Below are positions 1 through 5,035 of a stretch of DNA of 5,035 bases, one piece after another. The stretch's first letter is position 1, and each line of letters opens with the position of its first letter. The notes beneath the pieces are model-generated. The model saw nothing but the letters and a program-made list of their open reading frames with translations. It was not told the DNA's origin and searched no databases. Source of the DNA: an uncultured Erysipelotrichaceae bacterium. Its GTDB lineage: Bacteria; Bacillota_I; Bacilli_A; RF39; UBA660. Made by a program: the position numbers and the translations under genes. The stretch covers positions 1-5,035 of the forward strand of contig CADBSQ010000073.1 of the NCBI GenBank assembly GCA_902797415.1, read 5' to 3'.

Positions 1-1
1 A

Positions 2-1378
2 AGACTTAAATATAGATACTTAGATTTAAGAAATAAAGAGGTTCATGACAATATTATTTTTAGAAGTAAAGTAATAGACTTTTTAAGAAGTAAAATGAAA
101 GAATTAAACTTTACTGAAATACAAACACCAATACTAACTGCATCGAGTCCAGAAGGAGCTCGTGAATTTATTGTTCCAGCAAGAAAAGAAAAGGGTAAAT
201 TCTATGTTTTACCACAAGCTCCTCAAATATTTAAACAACTTTTAATGGTTGGTGGAATTGACAAGTATTTCCAAATTGCCCCTTGTTTTAGAGACGAAGA
301 TGCAAGAAGCGATAGACTTTATGGAGAGTTTTATCAATTAGACTTTGAAATGGCTTTCGCTGAAGAAGAAGACGTTTTAAAAATAGGTGAAGAAATTCTT
401 TATGACTTATTTACAAAATTCTCTGATAAAGAGGTTAGTCCTAAACCATTTAGAAGAATTCCTTATAAAGAGGCAATGCTTAAATATGGATCAGATAAAC
501 CAGATTTAAGAAATCCACTAGAAATAGTTGATATATCTTCTATCTTTAAAGAAAGTGAATTTAAACCATTTAGAGGAAATGTAGTTAGATCAATAACTTG
601 CAAAGGTATTGCTAAAAACTCAAATTCTTGGTTTAATGAGGTAGTTGACTTTGCAAAATCAATCGGTATGCCTGGTATTGGTTATCTTTCATACTTAGAT
701 GATGGTTCATTTAAAGGCCCAATCGATAAATTCTTAACAGAAGAAGATAGAGAAAACTTAATTAAAGACGCATCTTTAGAAAAAGGTGATGTAGTATTCT
801 TTATTGCCAACAAAAAAGAAAGACATGCTGCTAATTTCGCAGGTCAAATAAGAATTCATTTAGGTGAAAAATTAGAACTAATTGATAAAAACAAATTTGA
901 GTTTTGTATCGTAAATGATATGCCTTTCTTTGAATACAATGAAGAAACAAAAAAATATGAATTCGGACATAATCCATTTAGTATGCCACAAGGCGGATTA
1001 GATGCTTTAAATGGTGATTTAGATGAAATCCTAGCATATCAATATGACTTTGTATGTAATGGTGTAGAAATATCTAGTGGTGCTGTTAGAAACCATGATA
1101 TAAACATCATGAAAAAGGCATTTGAGCTTGCTGGTTACGATGAAGATGTTGTTAAAAACAAATTTGGTGCCTTATATACTGCATTTCAGTATGGTACGCC
1201 ACCACATGCAGGTATGGCCCCTGGAATTGATAGAATCTTAATGCTTCTTCGTGATGAAGATAGAATTAGGGAACTTGTTGCTTTCCCAATGACAAGCGGA
1301 GGGGAAGACTTAATGATGCAAAGTCCAAACACCGTAACAGAACTCCAACTTAGAGAAGCACATATTAAAATTAGATAA
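2..1378 (+). CDS. aspS: Aspartyl-tRNA synthetase, 5'-truncated by window edge
   Basis: This class II synthetase charges tRNA with aspartate in the cytoplasm. The reading frame is open from base 2, and the residues before the ATG at 95 (RLKYRYLDLRNKEVHDNI) are conserved AspRS sequence, so that ATG is internal and the true start lies upstream of the window. About 458 residues are visible of a usual 590 or so. The missing part corresponds to the N-terminal OB-fold anticodon-binding domain. Numbering from the first visible residue: motif 1 region with ETPIL-like IQTPIL and SSPEGAR (about 40-54), motif 2 with FRDEDARSDR and GEFYQLD (about 96-114), YGSDKPD (about 162-168), the inserted GAD domain (about 180-290), HNPFSMPQGG (about 323-332) and motif 3 GMAPGIDRI (about 404-412). 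The stop is TAA, followed at once by a terminator. The GEFYQLD, HNPFSMPQGG and FPM forms match the version I associate with alphaproteobacteria rather than the common Firmicutes one (PEFTQID, FPKTQ). Confidence 0.97.
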   Translation, partial: RLKYRYLDLRNKEVHDNIIFRSKVIDFLRSKMKELNFTEIQTPILTASSPEGAREFIVPARKEKGKFYVLPQAPQIFKQLLMVGGIDKYFQIAPCFRDEDARSDRLYGEFYQLDFEMAFAEEEDVLKIGEEILYDLFTKFSDKEVSPKPFRRIPYKEAMLKYGSDKPDLRNPLEIVDISSIFKESEFKPFRGNVVRSITCKGIAKNSNSWFNEVVDFAKSIGMPGIGYLSYLDDGSFKGPIDKFLTEEDRENLIKDASLEKGDVVFFIANKKERHAANFAGQIRIHLGEKLELIDKNKFEFCIVNDMPFFEYNEETKKYEFGHNPFSMPQGGLDALNGDLDEILAYQYDFVCNGVEISSGAVRNHDINIMKKAFELAGYDEDVVKNKFGALYTAFQYGTPPHAGMAPGIDRILMLLRDEDRIRELVAFPMTSGGEDLMMQSPNTVTELQLREAHIKIR

Positions 1379-1385
1379 CACTAAT

Positions 1386-1414
1386 CCACTATTAATCTAG
1401 TGGTTTTTTGTTTT
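1386..1414 (+). terminator. Rho-independent terminator of aspS
   Basis: A perfect 6-bp stem CCACTA/TAGTGG (1386-1391 with 1398-1403) encloses a 6-nt loop and is followed by TTTTTTGTTTT. It begins 8 bases after the aspS stop codon, the expected place. The 3' arm also sits where the -35 of the next promoter would fall, so the two units are packed end to end. Confidence 0.85.
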
Positions 1415-1429
1415 AACTTTTGATATAAT
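1401..1429 (+). promoter_or_regulatory. Extended -10 promoter for the 114-aa gene
   Basis: TGATATAAT at 1421-1429 is a consensus TATAAT with the extended TGn element. No good -35 is present. The best at 17-bp spacing is TGGTTT (1401-1406), inside the aspS terminator stem and T-run. The extended -10 would compensate. A start of transcription near 1436 gives a leader of only about 15 nt, just long enough to contain the GAAAGG ribosome binding site (1438-1443), 7 nt before the ATG at 1451. Confidence 0.7.
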
Positions 1430-1450
1430 TAACAAAAGAAAGGTAAAGTT

Positions 1451-1795
1451 ATGAATCAAGATTATACTAGTAAATATATACATTATTTAACTCAAGCAAT
1501 TGATAAATCACTTGTCGAATATAAAGATACAGAGGATGTAGAAACATTTAAAGAACTTAAAAAGGAAATGACATATATAAATAATATATTTGAAAAAGAA
1601 CAATCTTTAGCAAATATTAACAAGAAAAGATTCAATGCTTTTATACAAAAACTCAACATCTTATTTGAAAAGTATTATATATCCACATTTGATGTATATG
1701 GAAATGCTTTAAAACTATGTTATGAGAATGATATACATAGAAAATATGTTAAAAACTTGAGAAGTAAAAATTTAAAAAAAAGGAGCGAAAAATAA
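1451..1795 (+). CDS. Hypothetical protein, 114 aa, helical
   Basis: I do not recognise this protein. It begins at ATG with GAAAGG 7 nt upstream and a near-consensus extended -10 promoter before that, so it is very likely a real gene. The product is soluble-looking and predicted mostly helical, with alternating charged and hydrophobic stretches (residues 20-65). It has no membrane segment, no signal peptide and no evident catalytic motif. The last 14 or so residues are strongly basic (KNLRSKNLKKRSEK), which could contact nucleic acid or a partner, but this is only inference. It stands alone: the aspS terminator is before it, and about 100 bases with a fresh promoter separate it from the next gene. 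No convincing terminator follows it, so some read-through into the DUF1292 unit is possible. Confidence 0.75.
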   Translation: MNQDYTSKYIHYLTQAIDKSLVEYKDTEDVETFKELKKEMTYINNIFEKEQSLANINKKRFNAFIQKLNILFEKYYISTFDVYGNALKLCYENDIHRKYVKNLRSKNLKKRSEK

Positions 1796-1836
1796 GTTTA
1801 CTTTTTTATTATGATAAAAATACTCCTTCTTAAAAA

Positions 1837-1865
1837 TTTACATTTATTTTGATTTATGATAGAAT
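1837..1865 (+). promoter_or_regulatory. Sigma-70-type promoter of the DUF1292 unit
   Basis: TTTACA (1837-1842) and TAGAAT (1860-1865) are separated by exactly 17 bp, and TG at 1857-1858 makes an extended -10. The predicted transcription start near 1872 lies downstream of the TTG codon at 1849 and upstream of the ATG at 1897. This decides the start of the next gene in favour of the ATG. Confidence 0.75.
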
Positions 1866-1873
1866 TATCATAA
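1854..1873. promoter_or_regulatory. Operator-like inverted repeat over the -10 box
   Basis: TTATGATAGAATTATCATAA is a perfect inverted repeat with 8-bp arms and a 4-bp centre. It covers the -10 hexamer and ends about at the predicted transcription start, so most of it would not be in the mRNA. A DNA-level site for a dimeric repressor is therefore the simplest reading. The same octamer TTATGATA occurs at 1809-1816, and ATGATA again at 1879-1884. Caution: part of the arm is the extended -10 itself (TGATAGAAT), and AT-rich DNA yields such repeats by chance more often. Confidence 0.45.
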
Positions 1874-1896
1874 TAATAATGATAGGATGTGAGAGT

Positions 1897-2157
1897 ATGG
1901 AAGAAAAAGAGTTTGACTTGAAAAACATTAAGATTTTGGACGAAGATGGTAAAGAAGGAACGTATGAAATAGTAGGATATGTTAATATTGACGAGGGTGA
2001 TTTTTTAGCTTATACTGATAATAAAAAAAATGAGCATGGTAAAATTAATTTTTATGTTAACTCTATTGTTCAAGACGAAAACGGTTCAACTATTCTAGAT
2101 GAAGCAACAGATAAAGAAACAGCAAAAGTTTTGGAAAAGTTAAAGGAGAAAATATAG
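1897..2157 (+). CDS. DUF1292 family protein, 86 aa
   Basis: A small acidic cytoplasmic protein that fits the DUF1292 family, which is common in Firmicutes and has no settled biochemical role. The family pattern is visible: an opening strand ending in DEDGKE (about 15-20), a middle FLAYTDN followed by KKNEHGK (about 36-48), the strand INFYVNSIV, then a C-terminal helix TDKETAKVLEKL like the family's 'deEw..ve..leel' ending. I start it at the ATG at 1897, with AGGA about 9 nt upstream. The in-frame TTG at 1849 would add an Ile-rich leader and lies before the predicted transcription start. It is the first gene of a unit with the coiled-coil gene three bases downstream of its stop. The ribosome binding site of that gene (AAAGGAG, 2142-2148) lies inside its last codons. 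Family assignment is by eye. Confidence 0.82.
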   Translation: MEEKEFDLKNIKILDEDGKEGTYEIVGYVNIDEGDFLAYTDNKKNEHGKINFYVNSIVQDENGSTILDEATDKETAKVLEKLKEKI

Positions 2158-2160
2158 ATT

Positions 2161-3621
2161 ATGTATAGAAAATATAATAGAAGTAATTATTATTTAAAAG
2201 TTACTGATAAAGTTGCATATAAAGGTGAGCATAATGGGTTAAACGCCGCATTAAGTGCAATTCAAGACATATATTCTCGTAAATATAATGTTAGTGATTA
2301 TGGAAGTGTAATTGGAGAAAAATTAAGAGAGGATAGTGGTATTAAAAACAAAAATATTCCAAGAATTATAAAGAGAAAAACGAAGAGATTTAAAAAAATT
2401 AGATCTTCTTTTGATAAAAATTTGGGTGGAGCAATTATTTGTACAGAAAAAATTCAGAAAATAGATTCAACCATTTTGATGTTAAGAGCAATTTCAAAAT
2501 TAAAATATACTGACAATAAAGAAACTGAAAAAGTTGTAAACATAGCTTCAGGATTGATATCAAAACTTTCTTCTTACCGAGTAAAACTCGAAAAGAAAAC
2601 AATGAAATATTTAGAAGAAGTTGATAAAAGGCGAAGACAATTAGAAGGATTTGAGGTAGGTAAAGTTGGAAAATTAAATCGTGATGAATGGTCTTTTGTT
2701 CTTAGCGTTCTTCAATCTGCAAAAGATGTTTTAAATGTATCAAGGGGTAATGATTTATCCGAAAAGATAGAAAAGAAAAATGAGGAAATATCAGAAAATT
2801 ATGATAGAAAAATAGAAGAAACGAAAGAAGAAGTTAGTAAAATATTTGAACAAATCTCAACTATTGAAATGCAATTAACGGATATCAAAGATAGTGATTT
2901 AAAAGAGAGTGTAGAAAATGAAATCACTACTATAAGAAGAGTGGTAAAACCAAGTATAGTAACTGTCTCAGAAGAAAATTTAAAGAAACTCAAAGAAAGT
3001 AAGACCCTTGAAGAAGACTCTAAATTATTTATCGAGGAAGTTGAACAAAGTCCTTACATCGGTATGAGTAATAAACGTGAAAGAATGATATTAAGAAAAC
3101 TCGAAGAATTAGAAAACCACCTTAGACATTTATTAGGGGTTTCAATAGATAAAGGAAATGAACTTAGCCTTGAACAAAATGAAATACAAAAAGATTTAAA
3201 CACGTCTGAAAAGGCATTAGATAATTATCAAACGACAATAACAGAACAAGAAAATAAAGAAAGAATCCCCGAAATAACAAGCAGAAATAATGCGAAAATT
3301 GAAGAACAAATCACAAAGCTTGATAGTGAGTTAAGTAAACTTATATCTTTACATGGCCAAACATACGAACTTGGTCACGAAGTAAGATATGGTGAACCAA
3401 GAGCGATTCAAGGTAAATATGATTATTCAGACAAAATAAAAGAATTAAGAGATGAAATAAACGAACTAAGAAAAAAACAAGAAGAAAACGAAATGTATAA
3501 AGATAATGTGCAAAGAAAAAATGTACAAATTTCTGATGAGTATTTAAATCTCAAGGAAAAATTACAAAGCCAAAGCTCACTTAGAAAATCTATACTAAAA
3601 AGAAAAGGAAAAATCTTATAA
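2161..3621 (+). CDS. Coiled-coil protein of unknown family, 486 aa
   Basis: I do not recognise a family. The start is ATG with AAAGGAG about 12 nt upstream, inside the previous gene. The protein is highly charged and mostly helical, with no signal peptide and no membrane segment, so it is likely cytoplasmic. Residues 1-60 look mixed in structure and rich in Tyr. Residues 61-81 are very basic (11 of 21 are Lys or Arg), a possible nucleic-acid or membrane-surface contact. A helical region (about 90-190) follows. Coiled-coil-like heptads occur at about 199-240, 305-325, 375-397 and 425-447. A break at about 400-424 (YELGHEVRYGEPRAIQGKY) has Gly, Pro and aromatic residues and may be a folded element or hinge. 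The C terminus is basic again (LRKSILKRKGKIL). No Walker, nuclease or protease motif is seen, so a structural, scaffold or partner-binding role is only a guess. The last base of its stop codon is the first base of the next start. Confidence 0.85.
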   Translation: MYRKYNRSNYYLKVTDKVAYKGEHNGLNAALSAIQDIYSRKYNVSDYGSVIGEKLREDSGIKNKNIPRIIKRKTKRFKKIRSSFDKNLGGAIICTEKIQKIDSTILMLRAISKLKYTDNKETEKVVNIASGLISKLSSYRVKLEKKTMKYLEEVDKRRRQLEGFEVGKVGKLNRDEWSFVLSVLQSAKDVLNVSRGNDLSEKIEKKNEEISENYDRKIEETKEEVSKIFEQISTIEMQLTDIKDSDLKESVENEITTIRRVVKPSIVTVSEENLKKLKESKTLEEDSKLFIEEVEQSPYIGMSNKRERMILRKLEELENHLRHLLGVSIDKGNELSLEQNEIQKDLNTSEKALDNYQTTITEQENKERIPEITSRNNAKIEEQITKLDSELSKLISLHGQTYELGHEVRYGEPRAIQGKYDYSDKIKELRDEINELRKKQEENEMYKDNVQRKNVQISDEYLNLKEKLQSQSSLRKSILKRKGKIL

Positions 3622-3905
3622 TGAACGAAAAACAAGAATTATTTACTAAATATATGGATGAATTTAAAAAGTTGGATCCTATAAATAAAACAAATGAATT
3701 ATTGGATAAATTAAAAGCTATATTTGCATATATTAGTGTTTATGCTAGCGATAATAATATTGAGTATTTACCTATAAAAAGCGTGGAATTAACTGATCTT
3801 AAAGACGATCCTACTATTGATGATTACATAGAGGTCGCAATGGTTTATGCTCAAAATATAGAAGAATTATTAGGATTAATTATTGATTACTTAAAAGAAA
3901 GTTAG
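3621..3905 (+). CDS. Small acidic helical protein, 94 aa, hypothetical
   Basis: I do not recognise this protein. Its ATG shares a base with the TAA of the coiled-coil gene (TAATG), a classic layout for translational coupling. An AAAGGAA ribosome binding site lies about 11 nt upstream, within the last codons of that gene. The product has roughly 20 acidic and 10 basic residues, is mostly helical and has no membrane segment. The final helix (about 70-92) is hydrophobic on one face (VAMVYAQNIEELLGLIIDYL) and suits packing against a partner. Given the coupling and opposite charge to the basic ends of the coiled-coil protein, a physical partner of that protein is a reasonable inference but not shown. 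It ends the operon, and a terminator-like hairpin follows. Confidence 0.8.
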   Translation: MNEKQELFTKYMDEFKKLDPINKTNELLDKLKAIFAYISVYASDNNIEYLPIKSVELTDLKDDPTIDDYIEVAMVYAQNIEELLGLIIDYLKES

Positions 3906-3923
3906 GATAACAGTTTAGAATGA

Positions 3924-3957
3924 TAACAAAAAATTTTTGTTAATGGTCTTTTTTTTT
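3924..3957 (+). terminator. Probable terminator of the DUF1292 unit
   Basis: An AT-rich hairpin TAACAAAA/TTTTGTTA (3924-3931 with 3935-3942, 3-nt loop) is followed 6 bases later by a run of nine T (3949-3957). The stem has only one G-C pair, and the gap before the T-run weakens the case. The position, just after the stop at 3905 and before an independent ribosome binding site, supports it. Confidence 0.5.
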
Positions 3958-3992
3958 GAGAAAAAATAAATATACCCAGAATAATAAAAAGT

Positions 3993-3998
3993 AGGAGG
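3993..3998 (+). promoter_or_regulatory. Strong ribosome binding site that fixes the RhuM-Fic start
   Basis: AGGAGG lies only 2 nt before the first ATG (4001) but 8 nt before the second in-frame ATG (4007). The second spacing is normal, so translation should begin at 4007. Confidence 0.8.
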
Positions 3999-4006
3999 GA
4001 ATGTTT

Positions 4007-4942
4007 ATGAAAAATGAAATTATATTTTTTGAAAATCAAAATATTAAATTGGAGGTGAATGTTAAAGATGAAACTGTTTGGTTAACTTTAAATCAAATAG
4101 CAGAACTTTTTGATAGAGATAAATCTGTTATTTCAAGACATATAAAAAATGCACTTCAAGATGAACTGGATAATTCAGTTGTTGCAAATTTTGCAACAAC
4201 TGCCAAAGATGGTAAAACATATAGTGTATCTTATTACAATCTTGATATGATTATCAGTGTTGGTTATAGAGTTAAATCTAAAAATGGTATTATTTTTAGA
4301 AAGTGGGTAACCAAGGTTTTAAAGGAACATCTAATAAAAGGTTATACAGTTAATCAAAAGAGACTAGAATACCTTGAAAAAACTGTAAAACTTGTTGATA
4401 TTGCAGGAAGAATTGGCACTGACTTAAATGGTGAAGACGCTAAAGAAATTATTAGTATAATAAATAATTATTCCAAAGGATTAAACTTATTAGACGATTA
4501 TGATCATGGAAAAATAAATAAACCAAAAGGAAATAAATCTAATAAAAAAATTACATACGAAGAATGTTTAGATGTAATTAGATCATTAAAATTTAATGAT
4601 AAAAATGATTTATTTGGTCTAGAAAGATCTGGCGGATTAAAGTCAATTATTAATGATTTATATCAAACCTTTGATGGAAAAGAATTATACTATTCAACCG
4701 AAGAAAAAGCAGCAAACCTTTTATATTTAATAACCAAAAATCATGTATTTATTGATGGTAATAAAAGGATTGCTGCAACATTATTTCTATACTTTTTAAA
4801 TTATAACAATATATTATATAAAGATAACAATCAAATAATTGATAATAACACTCTTGTTGCCATAACTTTATTAATTGCAGAGTCTAATCCGAAAGAAAAA
4901 AGTGTTCTAGTTGATTTAGTAATGAATTTCTTAACAATATAA
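4007..4942 (+). CDS. RhuM-type / Fic-Doc fusion protein, 311 aa
   Basis: Two domains are visible. Residues 1 to about 115 match the RhuM family: TVWLTLNQIAELFDRDKSVISRHIKN (about 24-48), NSVVANFATTAKDGKTYSVSYYNLDMIISVGYRVKS (about 56-91), then FRKWVTKVLKEHLIKGY. The WLT...IAELF...ISRHI part looks like a helix-turn-helix, and the YNLD...VGYRV...FRKWV part resembles phage antirepressor (BRO-N-like) domains. A linker follows (about 160-182). The C-terminal Fic/Doc domain (about 183-311) carries HVFIDGNKR (246-254), with the catalytic His, the Asp, and the Asn-Lys-Arg of the Doc-type motif in place of the Asn-Gly-Arg of AMP-transferring Fic enzymes. P1 Doc, with NKR, phosphorylates EF-Tu. Whether this fusion does the same is unknown. 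The motif is intact, so the enzyme is likely active. Start chosen by ribosome binding site spacing. No separate antitoxin gene is beside it. From memory, relatives occur in accessory regions, often near type I restriction genes. Confidence 0.9.
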   Translation: MKNEIIFFENQNIKLEVNVKDETVWLTLNQIAELFDRDKSVISRHIKNALQDELDNSVVANFATTAKDGKTYSVSYYNLDMIISVGYRVKSKNGIIFRKWVTKVLKEHLIKGYTVNQKRLEYLEKTVKLVDIAGRIGTDLNGEDAKEIISIINNYSKGLNLLDDYDHGKINKPKGNKSNKKITYEECLDVIRSLKFNDKNDLFGLERSGGLKSIINDLYQTFDGKELYYSTEEKAANLLYLITKNHVFIDGNKRIAATLFLYFLNYNNILYKDNNQIIDNNTLVAITLLIAESNPKEKSVLVDLVMNFLTI

Positions 4943-4986
4943 TGGTTAATGTTTTTCATTTTCTTTTTAATATGATTATCTAAGTT

Positions 4987-5015
4987 TTGTCAAATAGAAA
5001 AAAATGTGATAATAT
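4987..5015 (+). promoter_or_regulatory. Promoter for a gene beyond the window
   Basis: TTGTCA (4987-4992) and TAATAT (5010-5015) are 17 bp apart, with TG at 5007-5008 as an extended -10. The predicted transcription start is near 5022. No start codon on the + strand follows before the window ends. TTTTGTC (4985-4991) is matched by the inverted copy GACAAAA (5022-5028), bracketing the promoter core. Confidence 0.6.
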
Positions 5016-5035
5016 ATACACGACAAAAAGAATTG

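Noticed and set aside
1780..1828. Possible terminator after the 114-aa gene (AAGGAG pairing with CTCCTT, inner TTTTTA/TAAAAA)
   Set aside because: The arms are separated by a long, poorly paired interior and no T-run follows, so it is not a convincing terminator.
1849..1896. A TTG-started N-terminal extension of the DUF1292 protein (Ile-rich 16 residues)
   Set aside because: It lies within or upstream of the predicted promoter -10 and transcription start, has no ribosome binding site, and is outside the family's usual length. The ATG at 1897 fits better.
2799..2993. Open frame on the - strand, 64 aa
   Set aside because: It is antisense to the coiled-coil gene. Its Ser/Phe/Leu-rich product is the expected shadow of Lys/Glu-rich codons, and there is no promoter or ribosome binding site support.
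3423..3635. Open frame on the - strand, 70 aa, hydrophobic
   Set aside because: It is the antisense shadow of the coiled-coil C terminus. Its apparent membrane-like character (Phe/Ser/Leu runs) comes from complementing AAA/GAA codons.
3906..3928. Direct repeat GATAACA at about 3906-3912 and 3922-3928
   Set aside because: It is short, AT-rich and has only two copies. The second copy is part of the terminator-like hairpin, so no site is claimed.
3956..3985. Possible promoter for the RhuM-Fic gene (TTGAGA, 18 bp, AATAAT)
   Set aside because: The predicted start would fall on the ribosome binding site, the -10 is weak, and the -35 lies in the preceding T-run. No better promoter was found in the gap.
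4001..4006. ATG at 4001 as start of the RhuM-Fic gene
   Set aside because: Only 2 nt separate it from AGGAGG. The in-frame ATG at 4007 has the normal 8-nt spacing.
4051..4070. GGAGGTGA inside the RhuM-Fic gene followed by ATGs
   Set aside because: The ATGs at 4059 and 4068 are out of frame and give peptides of only a few residues. No in-frame restart follows at a useful distance.
4886..4900. S-x-x-x-E near the C terminus of the Fic/Doc domain as an inhibitory motif
   Set aside because: Fic self-inhibition motifs are followed by Gly or Asn. Here Lys follows (ESNPKEK), and this stretch looks like an ordinary structural part of this subfamily.
4948..4968. Terminator after the RhuM-Fic gene (AATG/CATT with T-rich tail)
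   Set aside because: The stem is only 4 bp with one G-C pair, too weak to call.
1..5035. CRISPR arrays, tRNA or rRNA genes, insertion-sequence ends and riboswitches
   Set aside because: I saw no regularly spaced repeats, cloverleaf-like stretches, transposase frames or long structured leaders. The longest gap between genes is about 100 bases.

Overview
The window is strongly AT-rich bacterial DNA with short intergenic gaps and every gene on the + strand. The genes have good AGGAGG-type ribosome binding sites. A DUF1292 protein, a family typical of Firmicutes, together with the base composition suggests a low-GC Firmicute (Bacilli or Clostridia, possibly a gut lineage). No gene ends in TGA and every tryptophan is TGG. 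The standard code therefore fits, but a TGA reassignment cannot be excluded from this window alone.

Layout: (1) At 2-1378 is the 3' three-quarters of aspS (aspartyl-tRNA synthetase). Its start lies before the window, and a clear rho-independent terminator follows it. (2) At 1451-1795 is a lone small gene of unknown function (114 aa) with its own extended -10 promoter, which abuts the aspS terminator. (3) At about 1837-3957 is a self-contained transcription unit. It has a good promoter overlapped by a perfect 8+8 bp inverted repeat, then a DUF1292 protein (86 aa), a 486-aa coiled-coil protein of no recognised family, and a 94-aa acidic helical protein whose start codon overlaps the preceding stop. 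A probable terminator closes it. (4) At 4007-4942 is a single-gene fusion of a RhuM-type N-terminal domain with a C-terminal Fic/Doc domain carrying HVFIDGNKR. (5) At 4943-5035 is an intergenic stretch with a good promoter for a gene beyond the window.

How the genes work together: aspS is housekeeping and unlinked to what follows. The DUF1292, coiled-coil and small acidic genes are spaced for coupled translation and probably act together, but none has a catalytic motif that I can see, so their job is unknown. The RhuM-Fic/Doc gene is of the kind found in mobile or defence-associated accessory DNA. It has a terminator-like element before it and no separate antitoxin partner in the window. The most novel-looking part is the three-gene unit with its operator-like palindrome. 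I cannot show from sequence alone that it is a new system.
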